Shown piece after piece: positions 62,878 to 64,000 of a stretch of 64,000 nucleotides of DNA. The notes below the pieces were generated by a model. The model was not told the origin of the DNA. It was given only the letters and a program-made list of their open reading frames with translations, and ran no database searches. The DNA is taken from NCBI RefSeq assembly GCF_029338295.1, contig NZ_CP119791.1:124001-188000 (forward strand). The letters run 5' to 3'. Source of the stretch: Haladaptatus sp. QDMS2 (lineage in GTDB: Archaea; Halobacteriota; Halobacteria; Halobacteriales; Halococcaceae). The position numbers were made by a program, and so were the translations under genes. The first letter of the stretch is position 1. Every line of letters begins with the position of its first letter.

Positions 62878-64000
62878 TCAGCGAATCCACTTGGTCTCTT
62901 TGTCGGCGACGGCCTGCGCTTCTGCGAAGTCGCCACCGCCGAGCAGTCCGCGTGCGGCGCGCTTGCCCCACTCGACGGCAGGTTGGGTGAACGTCTCGAC
63001 GGAGTAGAGTTCCCCCGCGAGGATGCACGCCGCTTCCATGCTGTAGAGCAGGTCGCCGATGCCCACGGCGTCGACGCGGCCGATTTCGATGCGGACGTTC
63101 GGCTGACTCGCGGCGGCGAGGGAGGCTTCCGTCGCGCGAAACTCTGCATCCAGCAGTTCACCGAGCGAATTCCCACTCAGGTAGGCGAGTTCCTCCGCAC
63201 CGGTCTCTGGAATCTCTCGGTCGTCGCGCTCCTGTGAGCGCACGAGCGTGACGAGTTTGTCGTTCGGGCCGGCCCGATAGAGCTGCAACTGCGAGTGCTG
63301 GTCGGTCGCGCCGAGGGCGCGCACCGGCGTCTGGCCCATGCCGTCCTTGCCGAGGCTCTCGGCCCAGAGCTGGGCGAACCACTCGGCGAACGGTTCGAGT
63401 GCCTCGGCGTAGGGCACCATCGCGTTGATGTGTGCGCCCCGGAGGTCGAGGGCGTAGGCAATCGCGCCGTAGGCGTAGGCCGGGGAGTCGAACAGCGACC
63501 CGGAGAGCGACTCCATCGCTCGCTCGCCGCCTTCGAGAACCGCTTCGATGTCGCCGCCAAGGATGGCCGCGGGCACGAGACCGACCGCAGAAAGCGCAGA
63601 GAAGCGACCCGGCACGCCGTCCGGAACCGTGAGCGTCGGCAGGTGGTGGGTGTCCGCGAGGTCACGGAGGGGGCCGGACTCGCCGGTGGTGACAATGGTC
63701 TGGTCAGTCCAATCGACGCCCGCGGCCTTCATCGCGTCGCGAACGACGAGGAACGTGGCGAGCGTCTCGGCCGTCGTGCCAGAGCGCGAGACGACGTTCA
63801 CGGCGGTGGTCGCCAGGTCGAGTTCGTCGAGGACGGCGCTCGTGTGCTCTGGGTCCACGTTATCGAGGACGTAGGCGTTCTCGATGCCGAGTGCCCGGGA
63901 GATGGTCGCCGCCCCGAGGGCGCTGCCGCCGATGCCGACGGTGAGCACCGACTCGGCGTCGGTGAGCGGAGCGATGGCATCACGAATCTCCGCGGCGTCC
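62878..64000 (-). CDS. pgi: Glucose-6-phosphate isomerase, C-terminal part
   Basis: At least 374 codons; the start lies beyond the right edge. Visible blocks are VGIGGSALGAATISRALG (active-site loop), NVVSRSGTTAETLATF, the GERAMESLSGSLFDSPAYAYGAIAYAL region and the C-terminal FAEAQAVADKETKWIR. It converts glucose-6-P and fructose-6-P. Confidence 0.92.
   Translation of the reverse strand, partial: DAAEIRDAIAPLTDAESVLTVGIGGSALGAATISRALGIENAYVLDNVDPEHTSAVLDELDLATTAVNVVSRSGTTAETLATFLVVRDAMKAAGVDWTDQTIVTTGESGPLRDLADTHHLPTLTVPDGVPGRFSALSAVGLVPAAILGGDIEAVLEGGERAMESLSGSLFDSPAYAYGAIAYALDLRGAHINAMVPYAEALEPFAEWFAQLWAESLGKDGMGQTPVRALGATDQHSQLQLYRAGPNDKLVTLVRSQERDDREIPETGAEELAYLSGNSLGELLDAEFRATEASLAAASQPNVRIEIGRVDAVGIGDLLYSMEAACILAGELYSVETFTQPAVEWGKRAARGLLGGGDFAEAQAVADKETKWIR

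Overview
The window is a stretch of haloarchaeal (class Halobacteria) chromosome. It is GC-rich and gene-dense, and its proteins are acidic. Archaeal informational genes are present: aIF2-gamma, Rpo7, Spt4, S24e, S27ae, S19e, a Kae1-Bud32 fusion, PAN, aIF5B, NOB1 and class I LysRS. Halophile signatures are also present: Tat lipoproteins, halocyanin, a PitA-type heme protein, and many small proteins of haloarchaea-restricted families. I cannot name the genus from sequence alone. Two tRNA genes are present (Thr-GGU and Gly-CCC). I see no rRNA, no CRISPR array and no intact prophage.

Layout. 1-9.1 kb is mostly accessory: the N-terminal part of a molybdopterin assimilatory nitrate reductase, a thiolase, an AAA+ ATPase coupled to a metallo-beta-lactamase-fold hydrolase, a nuclease-like DUF5787 protein, a haloacid dehalogenase, and a tandem pair of [zinc-ribbon HTH regulator + small membrane protein] units with identical palindromic sites. 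9.2-15.2 kb is a housekeeping translation/transcription block running from aIF2-gamma to the ITP pyrophosphatase. 15.2-20.2 kb is a molybdate/tungstate uptake locus: a MOT1-like permease divergent from TupABC, with a 14-bp perfect palindrome between them and a hairpin-rich mobile-element-like remnant separating tupA from tupBC. 20-36.5 kb is mixed metabolism and accessory genes: a TrkA-type protein, a Tat-exported LVIVD protein, hydrolases, NAD synthetase, a major-facilitator transporter, a Tat-exported beta-helix protein, an Nmad3-like protein, an aldose dehydrogenase, hexapeptide proteins and an aldo-keto reductase. 36.7-50.1 kb holds PitA, two site-2-type membrane proteases, LysRS/UMP kinase, a MobB-MoaE fusion, ThiL, S19e and a PDCD5-like protein. 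50.2-62 kb is again largely housekeeping: HisRS, TruA, PepF, PAN, PdaD, aIF5B and NOB1. It is interrupted by an unusual bacterial-type prolyl-tRNA synthetase preceded by an apparent leaderless upstream ORF. The window ends inside glucose-6-phosphate isomerase.

Molybdenum/tungsten is a recurring theme: nitrate reductase, MOT1, TupABC and MoaE cover uptake, cofactor assembly and a cofactor-dependent enzyme. Membrane proteolysis also recurs, with two M50 proteases and one CPBP protease. The best candidates for undescribed biology are the twin regulator/membrane-protein units with their shared operator, and the uORF-plus-hairpin leader of the extra prolyl-tRNA synthetase. All family assignments come from reading the sequence and from memory; no database search was run.
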